This document shows, one piece after another, positions 1-8,954 of a DNA stretch of 18,102 bases (positions within the stretch are counted from its first letter, which is position 1; the number at the start of each line of letters is the position of its first letter). The stretch is from JBHJOF01 sp050330055 (GTDB taxonomy: Bacteria > Pseudomonadota > Alphaproteobacteria > Kiloniellales > JAKSDN01), in the NCBI GenBank assembly GCA_050330055.1, contig JBHJOF010000310.1, forward strand, positions 1 to 18,102. The letters are read 5' to 3'. Both the position numbers and the translations under genes were made by a program. Below the pieces are notes generated by a model. It made no database searches. It was not told the DNA's origin and was given only the letters and a program-made list of their open reading frames with translations.

Positions 1-148
1 CGGCTGCACCCCGGGCGCGTTCGACCAGCTCATCCGCGCTGTAGACGTGGTCATCATCGTTGAAGCGCGGTTCGTGGTCGCGGCGCAGCCGCGCCTCAAC
101 CGCTGCCGGCAGCTTCCGCGTCACCAGCACAATCGCCTTGTCGCCCAT
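1..148 (-). CDS. D-2-hydroxyacid dehydrogenase (glyoxylate/D-glycerate type), N-terminal fragment
   Basis: Only the first 49 residues are inside the window; the gene runs off the left edge. The start MGDKAIVLVTRKLPAAVEAR, followed by an acidic stretch and SADELVERARGA, matches the N-terminal substrate-binding half of the D-isomer-specific 2-hydroxyacid dehydrogenases, close to glyoxylate/hydroxypyruvate reductases. These use NAD(P)H to interconvert a 2-oxoacid and a D-2-hydroxyacid in the cytoplasm. The ATG at 148 is preceded by a GGGGGAGG Shine-Dalgarno, which supports this start. The Rossmann domain and catalytic Arg/Glu/His lie outside, so substrate cannot be judged. It lies on the same strand as the dodecin-like gene, 153 bases downstream of it. 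Confidence 0.75.
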   Translation of the reverse strand, partial: MGDKAIVLVTRKLPAAVEARLRRDHEPRFNDDDHVYSADELVERARGAA

Positions 149-301
149 GGCCACCTCCCCCTGCGGGTCGGACCTCGCGCCCTCTTCTAGCAGATCGTCG
201 CTATTGCAGTGCAAGCCTGCGGCTAGAGAAAGGTCCCCCCGCCGCCAAACCGATGACAATCAGCCGGCTCGCCACGCGCCCCCGTCGCGGCCCCGCGTGC
301 C

Positions 302-505
302 TCAGCCTTCGAGGACGAAGGTCACCTCGATGGTGGAGCGGTACTCGGTGATCTTGCCGCCCTCGACCTTGGCCTTCTGCGCGACCACCTCGAGCCCGGT
401 GATGCCGCGCAGCGTGCCGGACGCCCGGCTCAGTCCCTCGTTGACCGCGTCTTGAAAGCTCTTCGGCGAGGACGCCGTGATCTTGGTTACCCGTGCGACG
501 GCCAT
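302..505 (-). CDS. dodecin-like small protein
   Basis: This 67-residue protein has the size and strand pattern of dodecins: MAVARVTKITASSPKSFQDA, a helix with AVNEGLSRASGTLR, then strands ending TIEVTFVLEG. Dodecins form hollow dodecamers that store flavins and are single-domain beta-alpha-beta-beta proteins of about 65-75 residues. The start at 505 is supported by GGGAGG just upstream on the minus strand. The Trp that stacks on flavin in characterised dodecins (after the TLR motif) is replaced by Gly here (TLRGITGLEVV), and the usual nearby Gln is Arg (YRST). Fold assignment is therefore firmer than flavin binding. It is probably monocistronic, with an 8-bp dyad at 533-551 in its upstream region. 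Confidence 0.82.
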   Translation of the reverse strand: MAVARVTKITASSPKSFQDAVNEGLSRASGTLRGITGLEVVAQKAKVEGGKITEYRSTIEVTFVLEG

Positions 506-532
506 TTCGGTCCTCCCTTCTCCTTGTGCGCC

Positions 533-551
533 TCAGCGGACTGTCCGCTGA
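533..551. promoter_or_regulatory. 8-bp dyad upstream of the dodecin-like gene
   Basis: TCAGCGGA (533-540) and TCCGCTGA (544-551) are perfect inverted repeats around CTG. They lie 28 bases upstream of the dodecin-like start. The dyad could be an operator or a 5' leader hairpin; no promoter elements were convincingly seen with it. Confidence 0.3.
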
Positions 552-671
552 CGGCCGTGGGGGCTGCTGCCGAAGCGGGGCATTGGCTGCGCGACGGCGC
601 TCGCTCCCCGATGTGCCATGCTAACGCGCCTGCAATGCCCAGGTCCAATCGACCAGCTCGAGGACGCCTGC

Positions 672-1382
672 TCAGGGGCCGGCCGCTGCCAGGTTGGCAT
701 AGACGATCCAGCCACCGACAGCGGCGGTCGCGAGGCCGATGGAGGCCTGCAGGCCACGGTGGGCCCAGGTGAGGACGCGGGCCGAGTAGCTGAGCGGCAC
801 CGCGATTACGGCCGAGAGCGCCGCCATTCCGACGATCGAGCCGAGGCCGAAGACCGAGATGTAGAGCAGCGCCGTCACCGGCGACTGCACCGAGGCCAGC
901 GCCAGGATCAGGAGCGCCGCCGAGCCGGCCAGTCCGTGCATCATGCCGATCGCAAGGGTGCGCAGGGGCAGTCTCTCAGGGTGCTCGTGGTGGTGGCGAG
1001 AGTGGTCGTGCGGCGCCGTCTCGCCTGCGTGTGAGTGGGCGTGCAGATGGACCACGCCGTCGGCGTGCCGGTGCCGGTGGAAGTGGATGCGCTCGCGCCA
1101 CAGGCGGCGCAGCACATCGAGACCGAGCAACACGAGGAGCACCCCGACCCCGATCTCGAGCAGCACCACCAGGCGCTCCGGCACGGCACTGCCGAGCAGC
1201 AGCACCACGGCGCCGACGCCGAGCAGGGTCAGCGTGTGGCCCAGGCCCCAGACAGCGCCGTGGCGCACCACGCTGCCGACCGTGCGCGCCCGCGCCGCCA
1301 GGCTGGCGACCGCCGCCACATGATCCGCCTCCAGCGCATGCTGCATCCCGACCAGAAAACCCAAAAGCAGGACCGAGATCAT
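672..1382 (-). CDS. NicO-family nickel/cobalt transporter
   Basis: A polytopic inner-membrane protein of 236 residues. Near the N-terminus, in the first membrane helix, it has H-A-L-E-A-D-H (about 15-21), the HX4DH signature of the NiCoT/NicO (UreH/RcnA-like) families that binds Ni2+/Co2+. Later helices include GAVWGLGHTLTLLGVG and IGMMHGLAGSAALLIL. A central hydrophilic loop (roughly residues 105-140) is very rich in His (HFHRHRH, HLHAHSHAG, HSRHHHEH), typical of Ni/Co-handling members. Direction of transport (uptake or efflux) cannot be told; His-rich loops are common in RcnA-like exporters. The ATG at 1382 is preferred over one eight codons upstream because a run of seven G lies just before it. 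No urease or hydrogenase genes are nearby. Confidence 0.8.
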   Translation of the reverse strand: MISVLLLGFLVGMQHALEADHVAAVASLAARARTVGSVVRHGAVWGLGHTLTLLGVGAVVLLLGSAVPERLVVLLEIGVGVLLVLLGLDVLRRLWRERIHFHRHRHADGVVHLHAHSHAGETAPHDHSRHHHEHPERLPLRTLAIGMMHGLAGSAALLILALASVQSPVTALLYISVFGLGSIVGMAALSAVIAVPLSYSARVLTWAHRGLQASIGLATAAVGGWIVYANLAAAGP

Positions 1383-1394
1383 TGCCCCCCCAAT
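1381..1394 (-). promoter_or_regulatory. G-tract flanked by ATTG/CAAT, overlapping the transporter's ribosome site
   Basis: On the minus strand the sequence reads ATTG-GGGGGG-CAAT, a G6 tract between 4-base inverted repeats, ending in the ATG start. It can serve as the Shine-Dalgarno. It also resembles the layout of RcnR/CsoR-family metal-sensor operators (TACT-G6-N-AGTA in E. coli rcnA). That second role is inference, and no such regulator is encoded in this window. Confidence 0.3.
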
Positions 1395-1783
1395 CGGCCG
1401 GCACAAGCGGAGGCGCAGTCTACGCGCGCGCTGCTCCTTTGAACCAGCGGATTCATCGCGTTCGGCGCAAGGATCGTCCCCTCTGGGTAAATCGTTCCAT
1501 CAACTGGCGGCGGCGCCGATGGGGCGGGGCAGACATAGAATGGCCATAGCCGTAACCGCAGAGGGGACTTGAAGGCGCGGCCCGCTAGTGCTTTCTTGAG
1601 CCCGTTCGAGCACGCGCCGGGAACGCGTCCACGTTTGGCCGCTAGCCTGTTGCGCCGCGCAGGCTCGGGCCAGGAGCGAAGGCGCCGGGAGCGGCCACGC
1701 AAGACCAAGCCATCGACGCCGCCAGGCTGGAGCGCTCTACCCTGGCGGTTGTTATCGTTAGAGAAATGCCGCGGAGAGAACAG
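1383..1783. other. 401-base intergenic region between divergent transporter and cytochrome c genes
   Basis: No convincing gene is seen in either direction; open frames here lack family-like sequence and good ribosome sites. It contains a perfect 10-bp long-range inverted repeat, GTCCCCTCTG (1476-1485) and CAGAGGGGAC (1559-1568), enclosing 73 bases. It also holds an 8-bp dyad, CCGCCAGG (1719-1726) and CCTGGCGG (1741-1748), just before a T-rich TTGTTATCGTT and 36 bases before the cytochrome start. Promoters for both neighbours must lie here, but I could not fix them. Confidence 0.6.
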
Positions 1784-2164
1784 ATGATGAAGCTTAAGGT
1801 ACTGACCCTGTCCCTGCTTGCCCTCTTCGCGCTGGGCAGCGGCGTTGCCCAGGCCGAAGGCGACCCGGCGAAGGGTGAAAGGGCCTTCAACAAGTGCAAG
1901 GCCTGCCATGCCCTCGAGGCCGGCAAAAACAAGATCGGCCCCAGCCTGCACGGCCTGATGGGTCGCAACGCCGGCACGGTCGAAGGCTTCAAGTACTCCG
2001 ACGCCATGATGAACTCCGGCCTGACCTGGGACGAGGAAACGCTCGACCAGTATCTGGCCGACCCGAAAGGCTTCATACCGGGCAACAAGATGGTCTTCGT
2101 CGGTTTGAAGAAGGAAGGCGAGCGCGAGGATGTGATCGCCTACCTAAAGGAAGCGACTCAGTAG
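1784..2164 (+). CDS. periplasmic class I cytochrome c (c2/c550 type)
   Basis: A 126-residue precursor with a clear Sec signal (MMKLKVLTLSLLALFALGSG, then VAQA, cleavage before EGDPAKG). The mature protein has one heme site, CKACH at about 38-42, followed by KIGPSLHGLMGRNAG. A distal Met ligand is likely in PGNKMVF (about residue 103), and the last helix is EDVIAYLKEATQ. This is the standard arrangement of soluble monoheme electron carriers between bc1 complex and oxidases or dehydrogenases. GGAGAG at 1773-1778 favours the ATG pair at 1784/1787 over the upstream ATG at 1766. It is monocistronic and ends at a strong terminator hairpin. Confidence 0.92.
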   Translation: MMKLKVLTLSLLALFALGSGVAQAEGDPAKGERAFNKCKACHALEAGKNKIGPSLHGLMGRNAGTVEGFKYSDAMMNSGLTWDEETLDQYLADPKGFIPGNKMVFVGLKKEGEREDVIAYLKEATQ

Positions 2165-2188
2165 AGAGTATCCGTCTACGCACGCCAC

Positions 2189-2219
2189 GGGCCCGTTCAT
2201 CGCTGCGATGAGCGGGCCC
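2189..2219 (+). terminator. strong hairpin terminator after the cytochrome c gene
   Basis: GGGCCCGTTCATCG (2189-2202) pairs with 2206-2219 through one T-G wobble, giving a 14-bp stem with loop CTG. It starts 24 bases after the stop codon. The following ATTGTCAT is only weakly T-rich. Confidence 0.75.
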
Positions 2220-2286
2220 ATTGTCATGGCCCCCTCGCCGGATTTGTCCGGCTAATACCAGCTATCGCAATAGCGTGAGTCGGGCC

Positions 2287-2400
2287 CCATCCTTCGACCT
2301 GCCTTCGCCGAAGCGAAGCCCAATGGCGCCATGGGGCTTCGCGCAGGCAGGCAGGCTCAGGATAAGGCCCTCATGCTGAGCTTGTCGAAGTATGAGGGCC
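2287..2400. repeat. composite palindromic intergenic repeat (TTCGA...CTCAGGAT family), copy 1
   Basis: Two units lie side by side. Unit A (2287-2370) opens with ATCCTTCGA and closes with CTCAGGATAAGG. It encloses CCTGCC/GGCAGG and a near-perfect 28-base palindrome at 2314-2341 centred on GGCGCC. Unit B (2366-2400) is a hairpin with 9-bp arms GGCCCTCAT/ATGAGGGCC whose loop carries GCTGAG and TCGAAG, the same borders inverted. The same border words recur at 12489-12592. It lies between convergent genes and could also terminate the copper operon. Confidence 0.75.
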
Positions 2401-2434
2401 GGTGCCACGCAACTCCCATTTGTGACTCCCGGTA

Positions 2435-2929
2435 CTAGTGACCCTGCCCGGCGGCGTGGCTGCGCCGGTTGATGTCGTCGTGCCGGGCCTGGATCTCGGG
2501 CGGCCAGGTGCTCTTGATGTAGCTGAGAACGGCGCGAATCTCCGCGTCGCTCAGCACGCCCTCGTAGGCCGGCATGTCGCTTTCGTAACCGCCGCCGACC
2601 AGGTCTGCCGGTCCGAACTTGGTCAGTAGAAAAAGTTGATCGTCGGGATGGTGCCAGGTATGGCCGCTGGCGTCATGCGGCGGCGCCGGCAGGCGACCGC
2701 TCGGCAGGCGCTGCTGCCAGTTCGGCTGCCCCTGCAGCTCGGTACCGTGGCAGCTCGCGCAGTGCTCGGCATAGAGGGCCTCGCCAAGGGCGACGACCTC
2801 GGGGTCGCTGGGCGTAAGCCCTGACCGGGGCACGGCCGCCTGGTAGTACTGATAGCCGACGAAGCCCGCGACGGCGAGCAGCACAACGGCGCCAGCGAGT
2901 GCGCCGAGCTTTCCGACGGACCCTTGCAT
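2435..2929 (-). CDS. membrane-anchored monoheme cytochrome c, third gene of copper operon
   Basis: A 164-residue protein with an uncleaved-looking N-terminal membrane helix (about 8-27, GALAGAVVLLAVAGFVGYQYY). A periplasmic heme domain has CASCH at 57-61 and a likely axial Met in SDMPAYEG (119). The last helix is SDAEIRAVLSYIKSTWPPE, the usual fold of small cytochrome c domains. The ATG at 2929 shares its A with the cueR stop codon (TGATG), so translation is probably coupled. Being last in a CueR-controlled operon implies copper-induced expression. A role in electron transfer linked to periplasmic copper oxidation or to heme-copper oxidase upkeep is only inference. The C-terminal tail has several His residues (RHDDINRRSHAAGQGH). 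Confidence 0.88.
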   Translation of the reverse strand: MQGSVGKLGALAGAVVLLAVAGFVGYQYYQAAVPRSGLTPSDPEVVALGEALYAEHCASCHGTELQGQPNWQQRLPSGRLPAPPHDASGHTWHHPDDQLFLLTKFGPADLVGGGYESDMPAYEGVLSDAEIRAVLSYIKSTWPPEIQARHDDINRRSHAAGQGH

Positions 2930-3326
2930 CAATGCAGCGAGACGGGGTCACCCGCCAAGTCGTCGAGGATCGGGCAATCGGGACGCGAGTCGCCGTGGCA
3001 GCTCTCAATCAGCGCCGCCAATGCCGCGCGCATGCCCCGCAGCTCGGCCAGCTTGCGGTCGATGTCGGCCAGCCGCGATTGCGCCAGCCGCTTCACGTCG
3101 GCGCTGGCGCGGGACTCGTCCTCATAGAGCGACAGCAGGCTGCGGCACTCGTCGACGGTGAAGCCCAGGCCGCGGGCACGCTGGACGAAACAGAGCTTGT
3201 GCACGTGGCGCTCGCTGTAGTCGCGGTAGCCGTTGGCCCGGCGGTCGGCCACCACCAGGCCGATGTCCTCGTAGTAGCGAATGGTCTTGGGCGGCAGGCC
3301 CGAGCGTTCCGCCGCTTCACCGATGT

Positions 3327-3330
<4 letters not shown>
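2929..3330 (-). CDS. cueR: CueR-type copper-responsive MerR regulator
   Basis: 133 residues. The N-terminal MerR helix-turn-helix reads MNIGEAAERSGLPPKTIRYYEDIGLV, followed by the wing (NGYRDYSERHVHKL) and a long dimerisation helix. The C-terminal metal loop has Cys at 111 and 119 in CHGDSRPDCPIL, matching the two-Cys Cu(I) site of CueR (C112/C120 in E. coli). Such proteins twist promoters with a 19-20 bp spacer to switch on copper export genes. Its ATG overlaps the copA stop as ATGA and is preceded by GGAG, so it is the second gene of its own target operon and should be autoregulated through the promoter at 5806-5836. Confidence 0.92.
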
Positions 3331-5732
<2,402 letters not shown>

Positions 5733-5805
5733 GGCTCCCGAGCTGTGCCCCAGTAATGCCCCGGGCGGCCACGCTTCGGCGGCCCGCACTTAACATAGGA
5801 CCTGC

Positions 5806-5836
5806 CATGTAAGCTTTCCAGTCACTGGAAGGTCAA
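5806..5836 (-). promoter_or_regulatory. CueR-type promoter/operator of copA
   Basis: On the minus strand there is a -35 TTGACC (5836-5831) and a -10-like TACATG (5811-5806) separated by 19 bases. The spacer contains TTCCAGTGACTGGAA (5816-5830), a perfect 6-bp dyad with a 3-base centre. Overlong spacers with an ACCTTCC...GGAA dyad are the hallmark of CueR-controlled promoters. A start near 5799 would give a leader of about 65 bases before the copA ATG. Confidence 0.88.
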
Positions 5837-5869
5837 GCCGCGCGGTGGGCGCGCCCGTCGATCGCCCCG

Positions 5870-7012
5870 TCACTCCTTCCGGTCGCCGCCGATCCAGCCC
5901 TTGCGCCAGAAGTACGTCAGCAGCCCGATGGCGACCGCGGCCATCAGCCCAAGCGCGAAGGGATAGCCCAGGGTCCATTCCAGCTCCGGCATGTTCCAGG
6001 GCGAGACCTCGGTGTCGAAGTTCATGCCATAGAGGCTGGCGATGAAGCCCAGGGGGATGAAGATGGTGGCGATGATCGTCAGCACCTTCATGATCTCGTT
6101 CATCCGCGCGCTAATGCTGGACAGGTGAACGTCGACCAATCCCGACGCGATCTCGCGGAAGGTCTCCACCAGGTCCATGAGCTGGATGGTGTGGTCGTAG
6201 CAGTCGCGCAGGTAGATGCGCGTCTGGTCGCTGATCAAGGGCGAGGAATCGCGGATCAGGCTGTTGATCATCTCGCGCTGCGGCCAGATCGAGCGACGCA
6301 GCGCCAGAAGGTCGCGCTTCATGGCGTGGATGGCGGCGGTCTGGCGATGATCGGTACTCTCGATGACGGCGTCCTCGAGGTCCTCGAGCGCTTCGCCATA
6401 GCGCTCGAGCACCGGGAAATAGTTGTCGATCACGGCGTCCAGCAGCGCATAGGCCAGGTAGTCGGCCTTGGCGCCGCGGATCTGGCCCCTTTGGCCGCGC
6501 AGCCGCTCGCGCACCAGGTTGAAGGGGTCGCCGGGATGCTCCTGGAAGGTCAGCAGGAAGCCCTCGCCCAGAAACAGCGAGACCTGCTCGGTGACGGGCC
6601 CTTGCCCCGCTTCTGATGCTTCGTCGCCCCGCAGCATGCGGGTGACGATGAAGATGTGATCGCCGTATTCCTCGACCTTCGGCCGCTGATGCACGTTGAC
6701 CACGTCCTCCAGGGCCAGGCGATGCAGGCCGAAGAGCTCGCCCAGGCGGCGGATCAGCTCGATGTCCGCCAGACCCTCGACATTGACCCAGAGCACGTTG
6801 CGCCGGCCGATCCAGCCGCGTAGCTCGGCGGCATCGCGGCACTGCTGCTCTTCCACCGACTCGCCGTCATAGGCCATGACCTGCACCTTGGGCGCGCTGG
6901 CCGAGGGATCGGGCACCAGCGTACCGGGCGAGGCACCGGGCGGCGTACGGCGGTGCCGTCGGCGGCGCCTGGAAGCCCCGGCCGGGTCCGCCTTGAGGTT
7001 GCGCTTCGACAT
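5870..7012 (-). CDS. corA: CorA-family Mg2+/Co2+ channel
   Basis: 380 residues. A large cytoplasmic domain (about 45-300) contains typical CorA text such as HRLALEDVVNVHQRPKVEEY and the long stalk helix ending SSISARMNEIMKVLTIIATI. Two membrane helices follow (about 305-327 and 350-371), separated by the periplasmic loop with the GMN selectivity motif (329-331, LYGMNF). The C-terminus has the basic WRKGW tail. The pentameric channel imports Mg2+, also Co2+ or Ni2+; some relatives work in efflux. The first 45 residues are an unusual Arg-, Pro- and Ser-rich extension. AAGGAGGGC lies before the ATG. It begins 33 bases after the 3-hydroxybutyrate dehydrogenase stop, so the two are probably co-transcribed. 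Confidence 0.92.
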   Translation of the reverse strand: MSKRNLKADPAGASRRRRRHRRTPPGASPGTLVPDPSASAPKVQVMAYDGESVEEQQCRDAAELRGWIGRRNVLWVNVEGLADIELIRRLGELFGLHRLALEDVVNVHQRPKVEEYGDHIFIVTRMLRGDEASEAGQGPVTEQVSLFLGEGFLLTFQEHPGDPFNLVRERLRGQRGQIRGAKADYLAYALLDAVIDNYFPVLERYGEALEDLEDAVIESTDHRQTAAIHAMKRDLLALRRSIWPQREMINSLIRDSSPLISDQTRIYLRDCYDHTIQLMDLVETFREIASGLVDVHLSSISARMNEIMKVLTIIATIFIPLGFIASLYGMNFDTEVSPWNMPELEWTLGYPFALGLMAAVAIGLLTYFWRKGWIGGDRKE

Positions 7013-7045
7013 GGCTTTGCCCTCCTTGCCGGCGGGCGCCTGCGG

Positions 7046-7834
7046 CTACTCCATGTACCAGCCGTGGCTGACCACGATCGACTGGCCGGTGAGCGCATTG
7101 CTGCCGAAGCCGGCGAACAGCAGCGCCACTGCCGCCACGTCCTCCACGGTGGTGAACTCGCCATCGACGGTGTGCTTGAGCATGACGTTCTTGACCACCT
7201 CTTCCTCGCTGATGCCAAGCTCCTTGGCCTGCTCCGGGATCTGCTTCTGCGCCAGCGGGGTCAGGACGAAGCCGGGGCAGACGACATTGGCCCTGACTCC
7301 GTGCTTGGCGCCTTCCTTGGCTACCACGCGGGCGAGCCCGAGCAGACCGTGCTTTGCGGTCACGTAGGGCGCCTTCAGCACCGAGGCCTCCTTGGAATGC
7401 ACCGAGCCCATGTAGATGACGCTGCCGCCGCGCCCCGAGCCGTACATGTGCGGCAAACAGGCCTTGGTGGTCAGGAACGCGCCGTCCAGGTGGATCGCCA
7501 GCATCTTCTTCCAGTCAGCGAAGGGGAACTCCTCGACCGGATAGACGATCTGGATGCCGGCGTTGCTGACCAGCACGTCGACGCCGCCGAAGGCCTCGGC
7601 CACCGCGGCCACGCCGTCGTTCACCTGCGCCTCGCTGGTCACGTCCATTGCCACCGGGAACGCGGTGCCGCCCGCGGTCTCGATCTCCTTGGCCGCGGCC
7701 TCGGCCGCCTCCGCCTTGAGATCGGCGATCGCCACCTTGGCCCCTTCCCGTGCGAAGGCCGCGGCGATCGCCTTGCCAATGCCGCTGGCCGCGCCGGTGA
7801 CGATGGCGACCTTGCCGTCGAGCTGCTTGGACAT
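7046..7834 (-). CDS. bdhA: 3-hydroxybutyrate dehydrogenase (SDR family)
   Basis: A 262-residue classical short-chain dehydrogenase. It has the NAD site TGAASGIG (13-20), NAGIQ (91-95), the catalytic Ser144 in GSVHS, and Tyr157/Lys161 in APYVTAKHGLLGL. The C-terminal part, VCPGFVLTPLAQKQIPEQAKELGISEEEV, and the end SHGWYME are characteristic of D-3-hydroxybutyrate dehydrogenases. The enzyme oxidises 3-hydroxybutyrate to acetoacetate with NAD+ in the cytoplasm, feeding breakdown of the storage polymer PHB. GAGGAAG lies just upstream of the ATG. It is the first gene of a probable two-gene unit with corA, with no obvious metabolic link. A related SDR substrate cannot be excluded. Confidence 0.87.
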   Translation of the reverse strand: MSKQLDGKVAIVTGAASGIGKAIAAAFAREGAKVAIADLKAEAAEAAAKEIETAGGTAFPVAMDVTSEAQVNDGVAAVAEAFGGVDVLVSNAGIQIVYPVEEFPFADWKKMLAIHLDGAFLTTKACLPHMYGSGRGGSVIYMGSVHSKEASVLKAPYVTAKHGLLGLARVVAKEGAKHGVRANVVCPGFVLTPLAQKQIPEQAKELGISEEEVVKNVMLKHTVDGEFTTVEDVAAVALLFAGFGSNALTGQSIVVSHGWYME

Positions 7835-8077
7835 GCTGTCGCTTCCTCAATGCTGGCAATCGAGGCCGGCGGCCACGCCCTGCGGGCCCGTTGACCAGCC
7901 GATTGCGTCGTTGGCTCCGGTGGCGCGACGATATCCGAGCCGACTGGTGAGGCACAAGTGAGCCCTCCGCCGCGCCTGTCGCGCCCTTGGAGGTTCGCCG
8001 CTGGACCGCTTGGCGTCGTCGGGGCAGACTGACGCTCTGTCCGCACCCTAGCATCGGACACAAAAGGAGGCGCCAAG

Positions 8078-8782
8078 GTGCTTGCCAGGCTGTGCCTGAA
8101 CCTGAGATGCGGTCTGCTGGTTCTGCTGATACTGCTGCTGCCTGCAGCCGGGCCGGCGCTCGCGGCGTGCAACGACGGGCCCGCGCCGGGCGTCAACTGG
8201 AGCGGTTGCGACAAGCAGAAGCTGATTGTCAAGGGCCGCAATCTCGAAGGCGCGCGCTTCGAGGCCGCCGACCTGACTGCCAGCACCTTCTCTGAATCAA
8301 ACCTGGCGCGCGCCATCCTGGTGCGCGCCAACCTGACCCGGGCGAGCTTTCGCGCCGCCAACCTGGAGGGCGCTGATCTGGGCAAGGCCTTCGGCAGCCG
8401 AACCCGTTTCTCCAACGCCAGGATGGCCGGCGCCAATCTGGCCAAGTCCGAGCTGCTGCGCGCCGATCTCACCGGTACCGATCTCACCGGCGCCGACATC
8501 AGCAAGGCGGAGCTGTCGCGCGCCGAGCTGACCGGCGCCAGGCTCGACGGCGTGAGCTTCGTCCACGCCAACATCTCGCGCGCCAATCTCGCGGGCGCCA
8601 GCCTGGCCGGCGTCGATCTGGCGGGCGCTTATATGTACCTGACGCGGATCGAGGGCGCGGACTTGACGCAGGCCCGCAACCTAACCACGGATCAGCTCGA
8701 AATCGCCTGCGGCGACGAGACGACCAAGCTGCCGGAGGGACTATCCGCGTCGCCCGACTGGCCCTGCCCGCCGGAGGAGTAG
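8078..8782 (+). CDS. exported pentapeptide-repeat protein
   Basis: 234 residues starting at GTG, fixed by a strong AAAAGGAGG (8062-8070) seven bases upstream. The N-terminus is a signal peptide (about 1-30) ending ALAAC; LAAC fits a lipobox, so Cys31 may be lipidated, although signal peptidase I cleavage after ALA is also possible. Residues about 55-205 are tandem pentapeptide repeats of A(D/N)LXX type (LEGARFEAADLTASTF, NLARAILVRANLTRAS, ADLTGTDLTGADISKAEL), which fold into a right-handed square beta-helix. The C-terminus has two Cys (IACGDET and WPCPPEE) that could form a disulfide. The function of exported members is mostly unknown; a cytoplasmic DNA-mimic role is unlikely with this signal. 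Confidence 0.85.
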   Translation: MLARLCLNLRCGLLVLLILLLPAAGPALAACNDGPAPGVNWSGCDKQKLIVKGRNLEGARFEAADLTASTFSESNLARAILVRANLTRASFRAANLEGADLGKAFGSRTRFSNARMAGANLAKSELLRADLTGTDLTGADISKAELSRAELTGARLDGVSFVHANISRANLAGASLAGVDLAGAYMYLTRIEGADLTQARNLTTDQLEIACGDETTKLPEGLSASPDWPCPPEE

Positions 8783-8787
8783 GGGGG

Positions 8788-8943
8788 ATTCACCCTCACC
8801 CTCCCATCGCTGACGCGATGGGCCCCTCCCTCTCCCCTCGAGGGAGAGGGATTCTTGTAGCGCGCCGGTCTTTCCCCTCTCCCTCGAGGGGAGAGGGAGG
8901 GGCCCGCGCGACCGAAGGGCGCGTGGGAGGGTGAGGGTGATTT
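8788..8943. repeat. large nested inverted repeat between convergent genes
   Basis: The outer arms, 8790-8806 and 8924-8940, are perfect 17-base inverted repeats (TCACCCTCACCCTCCCA). The inner arms, 8820-8850 and 8875-8905, are perfect over 31 bases, and each inner arm also folds on itself (CCCTCTCCC...GGGAGAGGG around CTCGA). Between outer and inner arms, each side has a private hairpin whose sequence differs but pairing is kept: CATCGC-TGAC-GCGATG on the left, GCGC-GACCGAAGG-GCGC on the right. It has the look of a MITE- or REP-like element and would also stop transcription from both sides. Confidence 0.85.
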
Positions 8944-8954
8944 GAAGAGTCCTA

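Noticed and set aside
186..227. TCTAGC...GCTAGA and TTGCAGTGCAA dyads upstream of the hydroxyacid dehydrogenase, with a possible TTGCAC -35
   Set aside because: The accompanying -10 is poor and the arms are short, so I do not call a promoter or operator.
273..299. CACGCG...CGCGTG hairpin just after the dodecin-like gene as a terminator
   Set aside because: Only a six-base stem with a long GC-rich loop and no T tract; common by chance at this base composition.
1383..1600. A cobalamin or NiCo riboswitch before the Ni/Co transporter
   Set aside because: The hallmark conserved boxes of those riboswitches were not found. Only an unassigned long stem remains, reported as a finding.
1379..1951. 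A 190-codon minus-strand frame through the intergenic region and the cytochrome c start
   Set aside because: It overlaps a certain gene on the other strand and lacks any family-like sequence.
8297..8566. A minus-strand repetitive small protein inside the pentapeptide-repeat gene
   Set aside because: Its periodicity simply reflects the pentapeptide repeat DNA read backwards.
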